The notes: generated from the letters alone by a model not told the origin. DNA of 46,190 nucleotides from DASRRB01 sp036732755 (GCA_036732755.1 DAINBU010000025.1:1-46190); one strand, 5' to 3'; counted from the first letter of the stretch, positions 1 through 8,550 are shown. Numbers and translations are program-made.

Positions 1-110
1 CCATCGAGCCTTTTTCTCCTCCGCCCCTCGACCCGCCCGCGCCCGTCGCGCGTTCAACCACCCATCCTTCTCCCCGCGCCCTCTTCACCCCCGCCCTCGA
101 CGTCCGCTCC
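1..110 (+). repeat. Repeat unit U1 (subtype I), cut by the window edge
   Basis: This stretch closely matches 12790-12900 in the same orientation and 11829-11939 in the opposite orientation. Shared landmarks are a CCATCGAGCC start, a T5 tract followed by CCCTCC-like sequence, a central CGTCGCGCGTTC, a TCCCCGCG block and a terminal CGACGTCCGCTCC. The unit probably belongs to a larger composite running off the left edge. The P450 stop codon (54-56) and its last codons lie inside the unit. Confidence 0.85.
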
Positions 111-1472
111 AGTTTCAAGCCGCGGCCGCGCCGTGACGACCACCCGCGTCCCGTCCGACGGCGCGATGAGCACGCCGCGCCGCACGCGCCTGGTGGCGGC
201 GCCGTCCGGCCGCGCGAGGTCGACGCTCGCGACGACGGTCGCGAGCACGACCTTCATCTGCATCAGCGCGAAGGCCATCCCGGTGCAGAGGCGGTCGCTG
301 CCGCCGAAGGGGAGCCACTCGTGCGCGCCGAACTTCCGTTCGAGGAAGCGCTCGGGCCGGAAGCGCTTCGGCTCGGGGTAGAGCTCCGGGTCGAGGTGCA
401 CGAGGTGGATGCACGGGCAGAGGTGGATGCCCGGCGGGTAGTCGCGGCCGTCGGCGGTGAACGGCCGCTTCGTGAGCCGCGTCACGAACGGGATGACCGT
501 GCAGAGGCGCAGCGACTCGCGGATCACGGCGTCGACGTACTCGAGCCGGCCGAGGTGGTCGGCCGCGACCGGCGCTCCGCCCGTCACGCGCGCGACCTCG
601 TCGCGGATGGCCGCGACCACGTCGGGGCGCTCGAGGACGCGCAGGAAGACCCACGCGAGCGCGACCGCCGTCGTGTCGTGGCCGGCGACCAGCATCGTCA
701 TCAGCGCGTCGCGGATCTCGCCGTCGCCCAGCGTGGCGCCCGCGGCGTCGCGGGCGCGCAGCAGGTCGTCGAGCACGTCGTGGCGCGCGGGCGCGCAGCC
801 GAGCTCGGCCCGCCGCCGCCGCAGGTGGTCGTGGAGCGAGGCGTCGACGCGGCGCAGCTCTCGGTAGTAGGGCAGCCCGGGGATCCGGCGCAGCAGCCCG
901 TGGGGATTCACGCGCGCGAAGACGAGCGCGAAGGGCATGCGCGTGTAGCCGAGCATGCGCGCGATCTCGCCGCCGAGCGCCTCGCGGTCGCGCCCCTCGA
1001 TCCCGAGCACCACCTCGAGGATGCAGCGCAGCGTGATCGCCCGCATCGCGTCCTCGATCCGCAGCGGCCGGCCGTCGGGCCACGCGTCGACCACGTCGGC
1101 GGTCGCGCGGACCATCCGGTCGACATGCGAGCGCATGCGCTCGCCGTGCAGCGGCGGGACGAGGATCGCGCGCTGCGCCGCGTGCTCCGCCTCGTCGAGG
1201 ACGAGGACCGAGCGCGGGCCGACGGTCGCGGAGAGGAACGCGTTCCCCTCGCCCGAATGGAGCGAGACCGGGTCGCCGCGGAAGACGTCGCGGATCGCCG
1301 CCGGCCGCGCGAGCATCACGAACTTCCCGAACCCGGCCAGCCGCATCGTGAAGGTCGGCCCGAATTCCTGCGCGCACGCCTCGAGGAATTCCGCGGGGTG
1401 CGGCGCGTACCGGATCAGCTGCAGCAGCGCGGGAGAGCGCGGTCCCGGGGGCAGCGAGGCGGAGGGGGCCAT
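54..1472 (-). CDS. Cytochrome P450
   Basis: Haem-thiolate monooxygenase of 472 aa with no membrane anchor, as in soluble bacterial P450s. The I-helix motif AGHDTT is at residues 263-268, the K-helix ExxR is ESLR at 319-322, and the haem loop FGGSDRLCTG runs from F389 with ligand C396. I chose the ATG at 1472 because a GGAG lies 6 nt upstream and the protein then begins with a proline-rich MAPSASLPPGPRSP, as expected; the open frame itself continues to 1589. The P450 fold should end near VVVTARPR (about residue 451). The remaining residues (GADVEGGGEEGAGRR and so on) are encoded by repeat unit U1, so the natural C-terminus appears to have been replaced or extended by the repeat. Substrate and redox partner are unknown. 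It is divergent from the porin gene. Confidence 0.93.
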   Translation of the reverse strand: MAPSASLPPGPRSPALLQLIRYAPHPAEFLEACAQEFGPTFTMRLAGFGKFVMLARPAAIRDVFRGDPVSLHSGEGNAFLSATVGPRSVLVLDEAEHAAQRAILVPPLHGERMRSHVDRMVRATADVVDAWPDGRPLRIEDAMRAITLRCILEVVLGIEGRDREALGGEIARMLGYTRMPFALVFARVNPHGLLRRIPGLPYYRELRRVDASLHDHLRRRRAELGCAPARHDVLDDLLRARDAAGATLGDGEIRDALMTMLVAGHDTTAVALAWVFLRVLERPDVVAAIRDEVARVTGGAPVAADHLGRLEYVDAVIRESLRLCTVIPFVTRLTKRPFTADGRDYPPGIHLCPCIHLVHLDPELYPEPKRFRPERFLERKFGAHEWLPFGGSDRLCTGMAFALMQMKVVLATVVASVDLARPDGAATRRVRRGVLIAPSDGTRVVVTARPRLETGADVEGGGEEGAGRRMGG

Positions 1473-1660
1473 CGGACGCTCCGGTCGGCGACACGCGACA
1501 TCGGGGAGGCGCAACTCCGCGACCGGAGGGGACGGCGGGACCGGTCGGGGTCCCCGGGGCCTCCCAGGGAGGAGAAATCGACTTTCCACATCCCTACCAT
1601 TCGCGCCTCGGATACTTCAACATGCGCGGTCCAGGCCCCTCAATCACGGGAGAACGAGGA

Positions 1661-2995
1661 ATGACTGCGTTTCACTGGACCACGGTCGCCGTCTGGGCTG
1701 CTGCGGCGACCGGAGCTTCGGCGCAGGACGCCACGAAGATCGAGGCGCTCGAGAAGCGCATCGCCGAGCTCGAGGCAAAGCAGCCGAAAGACGCGGCCGG
1801 CAAGGACGCGGGCGGCGGCGACATGAAGTGGAACGACTTCTCGCTGGGTGGCTCGCGCTTCCAGATCTACGGCTTCCTGCGCACCGACGCCTACTACGAC
1901 GACTCGCGTCCCAACAGCGTCACGCTCCCGTCCTTCATCAAGTCGGAGGATCAAACGGCGCCCGCCGGCTTCCGCGCGCCGGTGAACGAGAACGACTTCA
2001 CGATCAGCGCGAAGCTGACGCGCTTCGGGATCAACTTCACGGGTCCCAAGATCTCGGGCCTCGGCGATCCCGCTCTCACCGGGAAGCTCGAGACCGACTT
2101 CTACAACGCGGCCGTCACCGACTCGCGCGAGGCGCTGCGCATCCGCGTCGCCTACCTGCAGATGCACTGGGACGGGTTCAACTTCTACGCCGGGCAGATG
2201 TGGGACGTGATCGCGCCGATCTTCCCGGTCGTCAACCCTGACAACGTGATGTGGAACACCGGCAACCTCGGCGACCGTCGCCCGCAGCTGCGCGGCGAGT
2301 GGATCGGCGGAGGCGAGTCGACCAAGTTCAACGTGCAGGGCATGGTCGGCAACACCGGCGCCATCGACGGGCAGGACCTCGATCCGGCGGGCGGGACCGG
2401 CAGCGGTTACAAGGACGGCGACCAGGCGGGCGTGCCGACCTTCCAGGGTCGCGCGGCGATCATCACCCCGGTCTCCGACTGGAAGAAGAACCTCGAGTTC
2501 GGCGCCTGGGCGCACCGCGCCAAGGAGCAGACCGACACCGTCTCCGCGGCGGCCAACGCGACGCACTTCAACAGCAGCGCCTACGGCGTCGACCTCCAGG
2601 TGCCCCTCTTCCGCGACCAGGTCTGGTTCCGGGGTGAGCTCTGGACCGGCCGCAACCTCGGGGACGTTCGCGGCGGCATCCTCCAGGACATCAACGTCAA
2701 CGGCGAGGAGGTCCGCTCGCAGGGCGGATGGGCCGAGGTCGGCACGAAAGTGCCGGGGCTCGAGCACGTCGAGGCCTCGGTCGGGTACTCGTTCGACAAT
2801 CCCAACAACGACGACCTGATCAACAACGCGACGACCGCCTCGCGTACCTGCAACACGGTCTGGTACGGCGCGCTCCGCTTCAACTACAAGCCGATCTCGT
2901 TCGGCATCGACTACCTGCGATGGACGACCCGGTACCTCGGCTTCAGCGACGGCACCGACAACCGCTTCCAGGCGTTCATCTCCTACGCGTTCTGA
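1661..2995 (+). CDS. Outer-membrane porin, DcaP-like
   Basis: 444 aa. The N-terminus is a signal peptide with cleavage expected after ASA at residue 21. A short coiled-coil segment follows (IEALEKRIAELEAKQ, about residues 26-40), then a barrel-like region rich in alternating aromatic and polar residues. The last residues are SYAF, the terminal Phe typical of outer-membrane beta-barrels. The stretch FYAGQMWDVIAPIFP resembles the DcaP/porin group that forms trimeric diffusion channels. The ATG at 1661 is preferred over an in-frame ATG at 1622 because it gives a clean signal peptide and has a purine-rich GGGAGAACGAGGA upstream. The transglutaminase gene follows 25 nt later and is probably cotranscribed. 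The transported solute cannot be told from sequence. Confidence 0.85.
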   Translation: MTAFHWTTVAVWAAAATGASAQDATKIEALEKRIAELEAKQPKDAAGKDAGGGDMKWNDFSLGGSRFQIYGFLRTDAYYDDSRPNSVTLPSFIKSEDQTAPAGFRAPVNENDFTISAKLTRFGINFTGPKISGLGDPALTGKLETDFYNAAVTDSREALRIRVAYLQMHWDGFNFYAGQMWDVIAPIFPVVNPDNVMWNTGNLGDRRPQLRGEWIGGGESTKFNVQGMVGNTGAIDGQDLDPAGGTGSGYKDGDQAGVPTFQGRAAIITPVSDWKKNLEFGAWAHRAKEQTDTVSAAANATHFNSSAYGVDLQVPLFRDQVWFRGELWTGRNLGDVRGGILQDINVNGEEVRSQGGWAEVGTKVPGLEHVEASVGYSFDNPNNDDLINNATTASRTCNTVWYGALRFNYKPISFGIDYLRWTTRYLGFSDGTDNRFQAFISYAF

Positions 2996-3020
2996 TCCCG
3001 GCGAAACCAGGAGATCCCCG

Positions 3021-4133
3021 ATGCAACATCGAATCACCGCTGCCGCGCTGCTGGCGGCGTGCGTCGTGCATGCGCCCGGAACGTCCGCTCCGGCGGCCGC
3101 GCGCGCGGGCAAGAGCGCGACGTTCAGCGCCCGCAACGAATACAAGGTGACCGTTCCGGAGGGCGCGAAGTCGGTCCGCGCCTGGTTCGCGATGCCGCAG
3201 GAGCAACCGGAGCAGAAGATCGCCGACCTCAAGATCGAGTGCAGCGTCCCGCACAGGATCGTGAAGGACGACCACGGCAACTCGTACATCTACGTCGAGG
3301 CGGCCCCGCCGGGCGCCAAGGAGATCGCGCTCGGCGAGGCGTTCAAGATCACGCGCACGGAGGTCGTCGGCGCGGTCGACGCGTCGAAGGCGAAGCCTCT
3401 GAGCGCGGAGGAGAAGGCGAAGTTCGCGGCCGACCTCGCCGCCAACGCGAACGTGCAGCTCACGCCGGAGATCGTCGAGCTCGCGAAGAAGATCGTGGGC
3501 GACGAGCAGAACCCGGTGAAGGCGGCGCGCAAGATCTACGACTGGGTGCTCGACAACGTCGACTACTGGGTCAAGGACCCGGCCAACAAGAAGGCGTCGC
3601 CGGTCGGGAGCGCCGAGTACTGCCTCTCGAGCAAGACCGGGAACTGCACCGACTTCCATTCGCTGTGGATCGCGCTCGCGCGCGCGTCGGGCATCCCCTG
3701 CCGCCTGGTCTACGGGTCGATCTTCAAGCCGGAGCTCGCGGGCCAGGACAAGGACCAGAGCTACCACTGCTGGCCGATGTTCTACGCCTCGGGGATCGGC
3801 TGGATCAGCCACGACGTGGCGGTCGCCGACATCTTCCGCGGCACGTTCCCCCTCGACGACAAGAACACCCCCCTCGTGAAGCTCACGACGGCGAGCGGCT
3901 ACGCCGGCCCCGACGAGAAGATGGTCGAGTACTACTTCGGCAACATCGACGAGAGACGCGTCGTCTTCTCGATCGGCCGCGACCTCAAGCTCGATCCGCC
4001 GCAGGCCGGCGGGCCGGTGAACGCCCTGCCGAAGGCCTACATCGAGGTCGACGGCAAGCCTTACTCCGAGAAGTCCGCGGACGGCAAGACCGTCCAGTGG
4101 TCGCGCAAGCTCACCTACACGGAAGTGAAATGA
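3021..4133 (+). CDS. Secreted transglutaminase-like domain protein
   Basis: 370 aa with a signal peptide ending near residue 28. The C-terminal half is a transglutaminase-like (papain-fold) domain: catalytic C209 in GNCTDFHS, H249 in SYHCW, and an acidic residue in WISHD (D265) followed by VAVAD. The N-terminal part (about 35-115) looks like a beta-sandwich. An AGGAG lies 7 nt before the ATG. Such proteins are usually peptidases or amidases in the cell envelope; the substrate is unknown. It follows the porin by 25 nt and precedes the sulfur-carrier cassette by 12 nt, so one operon from 1661 onward is likely. Confidence 0.85.
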   Translation: MQHRITAAALLAACVVHAPGTSAPAAARAGKSATFSARNEYKVTVPEGAKSVRAWFAMPQEQPEQKIADLKIECSVPHRIVKDDHGNSYIYVEAAPPGAKEIALGEAFKITRTEVVGAVDASKAKPLSAEEKAKFAADLAANANVQLTPEIVELAKKIVGDEQNPVKAARKIYDWVLDNVDYWVKDPANKKASPVGSAEYCLSSKTGNCTDFHSLWIALARASGIPCRLVYGSIFKPELAGQDKDQSYHCWPMFYASGIGWISHDVAVADIFRGTFPLDDKNTPLVKLTTASGYAGPDEKMVEYYFGNIDERRVVFSIGRDLKLDPPQAGGPVNALPKAYIEVDGKPYSEKSADGKTVQWSRKLTYTEVK

Positions 4134-4145
4134 CGACGTGATGAA

Positions 4146-4733
4146 ATGACGTCAAGAGACCCCGATTCCACGCCGGTCGTCCTCGCCGAAGTCGAGCGTG
4201 GAATCGGGGTTCCCTGCCGCGACTGCGGCCGGCCGGTGTGCGGCCACGAGGTGGTGATGTCGTACGTGCTCGGCTTCAAAGGCACGCCGCTCTGCCTCGC
4301 CTGCCTCGCGAGCGGGCTCGACCGCGACGCCGGATCGTTCGTGCGGGAAGCCCGCGAGCACATCGACCATCGCGAATGCTGGCGCGCCGGTTGGCGTCGA
4401 GCGGACGAGCTCGAGGGCTCGGCGCCCGGCGCATTGCCCGCCTGCCTCCTCGGGAGCGAGAGCGACGGGGCTGCGACGCCGCGCCGGCGCGGCGGCGACG
4501 CCCCGGCCGCGCCGCGCTTCGACGCCAAGTGGGACGCCGGCGACCTCGGATGCGGCGACCTCGTCCTCGAGCTCCGATTCCGGTTCCAATCGATGAAGGG
4601 TGGAGAGGTGCTGCTCCTCACGGCGCGCGACCCCGGCGCTCCGGAAGATCTGCCGGCCTGGTGCGCGCTGACCGGCCACGTGCTGCTGCGCGCCGCGCCT
4701 CCGACCTACTTCATCCAACGACGAAAGGAGTGA
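4146..4733 (+). CDS. Zinc-ribbon / TusA-like sulfur-carrier fusion
   Basis: 195 aa in two parts. Residues 20-80 hold a cysteine-rich metal site: C24xxC27, C32, C50xxC53 and a later HRECW. After a low-complexity linker, residues 127-190 form a TusA/SirA-like domain with the family pattern of a cysteine at the start of helix 1 and a PAWCxLTGH segment near the end. The usual CPxP motif is replaced by CGDL (C136), so proline-dependent TusA chemistry is altered. TusA proteins carry persulfide sulfur in the cytoplasm. The next gene's RBS (AAAGGAG) lies in this gene's last codons, so the two are coupled. The start is weakly supported, with no good Shine-Dalgarno. The TusA assignment is fairly sure; the role of the ribbon is inferred. 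Confidence 0.75.
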   Translation: MTSRDPDSTPVVLAEVERGIGVPCRDCGRPVCGHEVVMSYVLGFKGTPLCLACLASGLDRDAGSFVREAREHIDHRECWRAGWRRADELEGSAPGALPACLLGSESDGAATPRRRGGDAPAAPRFDAKWDAGDLGCGDLVLELRFRFQSMKGGEVLLLTARDPGAPEDLPAWCALTGHVLLRAAPPTYFIQRRKE

Positions 4734-4735
4734 AC

Positions 4736-5098
4736 ATGCCTGGCAAGTTCTGCGTCTCGCTCACCTGCTCGAAGAACGACACGGACAAGGCGACCGTCGC
4801 CTTCGTCGTCGCCAACGCCGCCGTCGCCTCCGACAAGGAGACGATGGTCTTCCTCAGCATCGAGGGCGTGCGCCTCTCCCAGCAGGGCTTCGCGGACGAC
4901 ATCCACGAGGCGGGCTTCGCGCCGCTGAAGGAGCTCATCGCGAATTTCACGAAGGCGGGCGGCGTGATCTGGGTCTGCTCGCCCTGCTTCAAGAAGCGCA
5001 GCCTCGACGAGAAGAACCTGATCGGCGGCGCGACGTTCGTCGGCGGCGCGAAGCTCGTCGAGTTCCTGAGCGCCGGCGCGCCGAGCGTCTCGTACTGA
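4736..5098 (+). CDS. DsrE-family small protein
   Basis: 120 aa, a normal length for a single DsrE/DsrF-like domain. It starts MPGKFCVSLTC, has a Rossmann-like alternation with KETMVFLSIEGV in the middle, and WVCSPCFKKR near residues 82-91, where DsrE-like proteins often carry a reactive cysteine. The ATG at 4736 is 2 nt after the upstream stop and has AAAGGAG at good spacing; a longer open frame upstream is a shadow of the preceding gene. DsrE-family proteins accept or hand over persulfide sulfur with TusA partners, which fits its place between two TusA-like proteins. The specific pathway is not known. Confidence 0.8.
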   Translation: MPGKFCVSLTCSKNDTDKATVAFVVANAAVASDKETMVFLSIEGVRLSQQGFADDIHEAGFAPLKELIANFTKAGGVIWVCSPCFKKRSLDEKNLIGGATFVGGAKLVEFLSAGAPSVSY

Positions 5099-5132
5099 GC
5101 GGCGGTCGCGCCCGCGCGCGCGACCCATCGAC

Positions 5133-5891
5133 ATGACCTCGGACGATGCCCGTCCGCCCGACGCCGTCTGCGACGGCGGCGACCTCGATTGCGGCAGCGG
5201 TCTCCTCCTGATCATCCGGGAGGCGATGGCGCCGCTCGCGAGGGGCGGGATCCTCGAGGTGCGCAGCCGCGAGATCAGCGTGAAGGAGGACCTGCCGGCG
5301 TGGTGCCGGCTGGTCGGCCATCGGCTGCTCTCGGTGGCGCCGGCGGCGGGGAACTACCTCCACTTCCGGATCGCGAAGCACCTCGACGCGACGGCCGCGA
5401 GCGAGACGAAGGACGAGTCGCAGCAGCTCCAGGGCGACCTCGAGCAGGCGCGCCGCTTCGCCTGGAGCGCGCGGGTGCGTTGGACGTCGGGCATGCAGGC
5501 CAAGGCGTTCGTACGCAACCACGCCTTCCTGGTGGGACAGCCGGCGAGCTTCGACACGAGCGACGCGGCTCCCAGCGCGGTGGAGCTCTTGGTCGCCGCG
5601 CTCGGGGGCTGCCTCGCCGTGGGGTTCCAGTGGCGGGCGTCGCGGCGGGGCATCGAGGTGCGCAACCTCGAGGTCTCGCTCAAGGCCTCCGCCGACAACA
5701 TCCTCGTCTTCCTCGGCGTCGAGGAGAGCGGCCATCCCGGGCTGAAGACGATCGAGGGTTCCGTCTACGTCGATGCCGACGCCGACGACGGCGCGCTGCA
5801 GGAGCTGTTCGAGGAGACGCTGCGCCGCAGCCCCGTCACCCAGTCCCTGTTGAGGGGCGCGCGCGTCGACGTCAAGCTGCGCCGCTCCTGA
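5133..5891 (+). CDS. TusA-like / OsmC-like fusion protein
   Basis: 252 aa. Residues 1-75 are a TusA-like domain (C20 in LDCGSGL instead of CPxP, and LPAWCRLVGH later), closely similar to the one in the gene at 4146. Residues 105-250 are an OsmC/Ohr-type domain with the peroxidatic-type cysteine C160 in LGGCLAVGF. The second OsmC cysteine, expected in a CPV-like segment near the C-terminus, is serine here (S233 in RRSPVTQS). A normal two-cysteine peroxidase cycle is therefore unlikely, and sulfur or thiol handling is a better guess. No clear Shine-Dalgarno is seen before the ATG. It follows the DsrE gene by 34 nt and precedes the MetE-like gene by 17 nt. Confidence 0.8.
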   Translation: MTSDDARPPDAVCDGGDLDCGSGLLLIIREAMAPLARGGILEVRSREISVKEDLPAWCRLVGHRLLSVAPAAGNYLHFRIAKHLDATAASETKDESQQLQGDLEQARRFAWSARVRWTSGMQAKAFVRNHAFLVGQPASFDTSDAAPSAVELLVAALGGCLAVGFQWRASRRGIEVRNLEVSLKASADNILVFLGVEESGHPGLKTIEGSVYVDADADDGALQELFEETLRRSPVTQSLLRGARVDVKLRRS

Positions 5892-5896
5892 CGTAC

Positions 5897-5900
5897 GGAG
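5897..5900 (+). promoter_or_regulatory. Ribosome binding site deciding a TTG start
   Basis: GGAG 8 nt before the TTG at 5909. The long frame has no ATG close to the beginning of homology, so this site fixes the start of the MetE-C-like gene. Confidence 0.6.
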
Positions 5901-5908
5901 CTCGAGCC

Positions 5909-7057
5909 TTGGCGTCCCTCCCCCTCTTTCCCGTCACGAGCGTGGGCAGCTGGCCGCGCCCCGACTGGCTCCTGCAAGCGGCGAAGCGCCGCTCCCCCGA
6001 CCTGCGCGAGCAGCAAGATCGCGCGGTCCGGCTCGCGCTCGAGCAGCAGGAGCGGGCCGGCGTCGACGTCGTGGTCGACGGCGAGCAGCGGCGCGACAAC
6101 TTCTATTCGTTCCTGTGCGAGAAGCTCGAAGGGCTCCAGCTCATGACGATGGCCGACCTCCTCGACCACGTCGAGGACAAGGCCGGCTTCGAGGCGCTGC
6201 TGCAGACGCTCGACGTGCCCGCCTTCGCGATCAAGAACCCGACGGTCGTCGGCAAGCTCTCGCGCCGCGCGCCGCTCGTCCTCGACGACCTGAAGTTCGT
6301 GCGGCGGCACACGAAGCGGCCGGTCAAGGTGACGCTGCCGGGCCCCTACCTCCTCTCGCGTTCGATGTGGGTGAAGGGCCTCTCCGCCGCCGCCTATCCG
6401 ACGCGCGCCGAGCTGATCGAGGATCTCGTGAAGATCCTGCGCGAGGAGCTCGTCGAGCTCGCCGCCGCCGGCTGCGAGATGGTCCAGTTCGACGAGCCGG
6501 TCCTGACCGAGGTCGTCTTCGCCGGCAAGTCGGCGACGCGAACGTTCATGTGTGCCGCACTCGCCGCGCAGGCCAGCCCCGAGAGCGAGCTCGACCTCGC
6601 CGTCGACCTGATCAACCGCGTCGTCGACGGAATCGGTGACGAGGGGGGCCCGATCACCGCGCTGCACGTCTGCCGCGGCAACTGGAGCACGAAGGAGGAG
6701 GTCCTCCTCGCCGGCCCGTACGACCCCCTGATGCCGAGCTTCCGGCGCATGCGCGTGAAGCAGTTCGTGCTCGAGCACGCGACCGACCGCGCCGGCCCGC
6801 TCGAGACGCTCGCGCAGCTCCCGCCGGGGTCGCAGGTGGGGCTCGGCGCCGTGAACCCGCGTACGCCCGACGTCGAGGACCCCGACGAGATCGCCGCGCG
6901 CGTGCGCGGCGTCGCCGACCGGCTCGGCGCCGCGCGCATCTTCCTCAACCCCGACTGCGGCTTCGGGACCTTCGCCGAGCGGCCGGTCAACGTCGCGGAC
7001 GTGGCGGAGCGCAAGCTCGCCGCGCTGGCGGCGGCGGCGCAGCGGCTGCGGCGCTGA
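5909..7057 (+). CDS. Cobalamin-independent methionine synthase (MetE C-domain) family
   Basis: 382 aa, matching single-domain MetE-C/MetE-like proteins rather than full-length MetE (about 750 aa). The opening PVTSVGSWPRP is typical of the family. Zinc-ligand motifs are visible: LHVCRGN (His and Cys) and NPDCGFGTF (the last Cys), with the substrate-side motif QFDEPVL. Full MetE moves a methyl group from methyltetrahydrofolate to homocysteine. Short homologues often use other methyl donors or act on other thiols. I chose the TTG start at 5909 because of the GGAG 8 nt upstream; the open frame extends further as a shadow of the OsmC fusion. Its place behind the sulfur-carrier genes suggests a sulfur or thiol-methyl link, but that is inference. 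Confidence 0.85.
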   Translation: MASLPLFPVTSVGSWPRPDWLLQAAKRRSPDLREQQDRAVRLALEQQERAGVDVVVDGEQRRDNFYSFLCEKLEGLQLMTMADLLDHVEDKAGFEALLQTLDVPAFAIKNPTVVGKLSRRAPLVLDDLKFVRRHTKRPVKVTLPGPYLLSRSMWVKGLSAAAYPTRAELIEDLVKILREELVELAAAGCEMVQFDEPVLTEVVFAGKSATRTFMCAALAAQASPESELDLAVDLINRVVDGIGDEGGPITALHVCRGNWSTKEEVLLAGPYDPLMPSFRRMRVKQFVLEHATDRAGPLETLAQLPPGSQVGLGAVNPRTPDVEDPDEIAARVRGVADRLGAARIFLNPDCGFGTFAERPVNVADVAERKLAALAAAAQRLRR

Positions 7058-7084
7058 GCTCCGCCGCGCGCGGCGCGGCCGCGC

Positions 7085-7789
7085 TCACCGACGTCCCTCG
7101 CGCTTCCCGAGGTCGCGCCCCGGCCCCGCGAGGAACTCCGCGTAGTCGCGCACGACGTGGTGCGGCGCGATCGGGTGCGCGGTGAAGACGTCGGCCGAGA
7201 ACGAGGTCGTGAGCGCGACGCAGGTCATGCCGGCGCGGCGCGCCGCCTCGATGCCGACCGGCGCGTCCTCGAAGGCGATGCAGCGCTCGGGCGCGACGCC
7301 GAGGCGCTTCGCCGCGAGCAGGAAGACGTCGGGGTGCGGCTTGCCGTGCGTGACGTCGTCGGCGCGCGCGACCGCGGCGAACGACGCGGCGAGCGCGAGC
7401 TCCCGCAGCGTGTGGTCGACGTTCTCCGACGGCGAGGAGGTCGCGACCGCCGCCGGCACGTTGCGCCGGGCCAGGTTCCCGAGCAGCTCGACGAGCCCCG
7501 GCAGCGGCACGAGCCGCCCGCGCGACAGCTCGCGGTAGAGCGACTCCTTCTCGTCGGCGAAGGCGCGCTGCGTCGCGTCGTCGAGCTCCCGCGCGAACAG
7601 GATCGGGAAGATGTCGCGATTGCGCTTGCCGTCGAGGCGGCGGCGCAGCTCGGGCGTGAGCGGCGGCAGGCCGTGCTTCGAAAGGAACACTTCGAAGGCG
7701 CGCTGGTGGAGCGCCATGTTGTCGGTGAGCGTCCCGTCGAGGTCGAAGATCGCCCCGGCGAGGCGCGCCGTTCCGTCGCGCGGCGTCAC
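7085..7789 (-). CDS. HAD-superfamily phosphatase (beta-phosphoglucomutase-like)
   Basis: 234 aa. Motif I is FDLDGTLTD at about residues 15-23, with the helical cap after it. Motif II is VATSS, motif III is GKPHPDVF and motif IV is AFEDAPVGIEAA. This set is typical of the phosphoglycolate phosphatase/beta-phosphoglucomutase subfamily acting on small sugar or glycolate phosphates; exact substrate unknown. The start is a GTG overlapping the stop of the ABC ATPase gene by 4 nt (GTGA), so the two genes are translationally coupled. It is the last gene of the exporter operon. Confidence 0.88.
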   Translation of the reverse strand: MTPRDGTARLAGAIFDLDGTLTDNMALHQRAFEVFLSKHGLPPLTPELRRRLDGKRNRDIFPILFARELDDATQRAFADEKESLYRELSRGRLVPLPGLVELLGNLARRNVPAAVATSSPSENVDHTLRELALAASFAAVARADDVTHGKPHPDVFLLAAKRLGVAPERCIAFEDAPVGIEAARRAGMTCVALTTSFSADVFTAHPIAPHHVVRDYAEFLAGPGRDLGKREGRR

Positions 7790-8550
7790 GGCGCCGGCTC
7801 GGTGAAGCGCTCGCCGGCGCGCACGAGCACCTCGCGCGGCGCGCCGTCGTCGACGACCGTCCCGTCCTGGAGGCGGACGATCCGCTGCGTGCGCGCGGCG
7901 AGGCGCGGGTCGTGCGTCACGACCACGATCGTCTGCCCTTCCTCGGCCACCAGCTGCTCGAAGAGCTCGAAGACGCTCTCGCCGTTCTTCGTGTCGAGGT
8001 TGCCGGTCGGCTCGTCGCCGAGCACGACGAGCGGCCGGTTGGCGAGGCTGCGCGCGACGGCGACGCGCTGCTGCTCGCCGCCCGAGAGGCGCGCCGGCGG
8101 GCGCGCGAGCTTGCTCTCGAGGCCGAGCCGCGCGAGCAGGGCACGCCCGCGCTCGCGCGCCTCCTTCGCCGAAGCGCCCTTCTTGAGCTGCGGGATCATC
8201 ACGTTCTCGAGCGCCGAGAACTCGGGCATGAGGTAGTGGAACTGGAAGATGAAGCCGACCTTGGCGTTGCGGACCGCGGCCAGCCCCGACTCGGAGAGGC
8301 GCGCCGTGTCGACGCCGTCGATCTCGACCGCGCCCGCGCTCGGGCGGTCGAGCGCACCGAGCAGGTACATGAGCGTCGACTTGCCGCTCCCCGACGGCCC
8401 CATGATCGAGCAGAACTCGCCGCGCCCGATCTCGAGGTCGATGCCGTGCAGGATCTCGGTCGCGGCGTCGCCCGTGCCGAGCGTGCGGCGCAGCCCGACC
8501 GTTCGCAGCGCGGCGGTCGCGACTGCCGTGCTCGTCGCGGCGGCGCTCAT
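7786..8550 (-). CDS. ABC transporter ATPase, LolD/MacB type
   Basis: 254 aa nucleotide-binding subunit. Walker A is GPSGSGKS (51-58), the signature is LSGGEQQ (155-161) and Walker B is VVLGDE, followed by PTGNLD, the extended form typical of LolD/MacB/FtsE ATPases that work with FtsX-type permeases. It lies 28 nt downstream of the permease gene and overlaps the HAD gene by 4 nt. It should power export or extraction from the inner membrane, of lipoproteins or small hydrophobic molecules. The ATG at 8550 has no clear Shine-Dalgarno. Confidence 0.93.
   Translation of the reverse strand: MSAAATSTAVATAALRTVGLRRTLGTGDAATEILHGIDLEIGRGEFCSIMGPSGSGKSTLMYLLGALDRPSAGAVEIDGVDTARLSESGLAAVRNAKVGFIFQFHYLMPEFSALENVMIPQLKKGASAKEARERGRALLARLGLESKLARPPARLSGGEQQRVAVARSLANRPLVVLGDEPTGNLDTKNGESVFELFEQLVAEEGQTIVVVTHDPRLAARTQRIVRLQDGTVVDDGAPREVLVRAGERFTEPAP

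Noticed and set aside
1591..1620. A possible P450 promoter (TTGAAG, 18 nt, TAGGGA on the minus strand)
   Set aside because: The match to a sigma-70 consensus is weak and similar matches would be found by chance; not listed as a feature.
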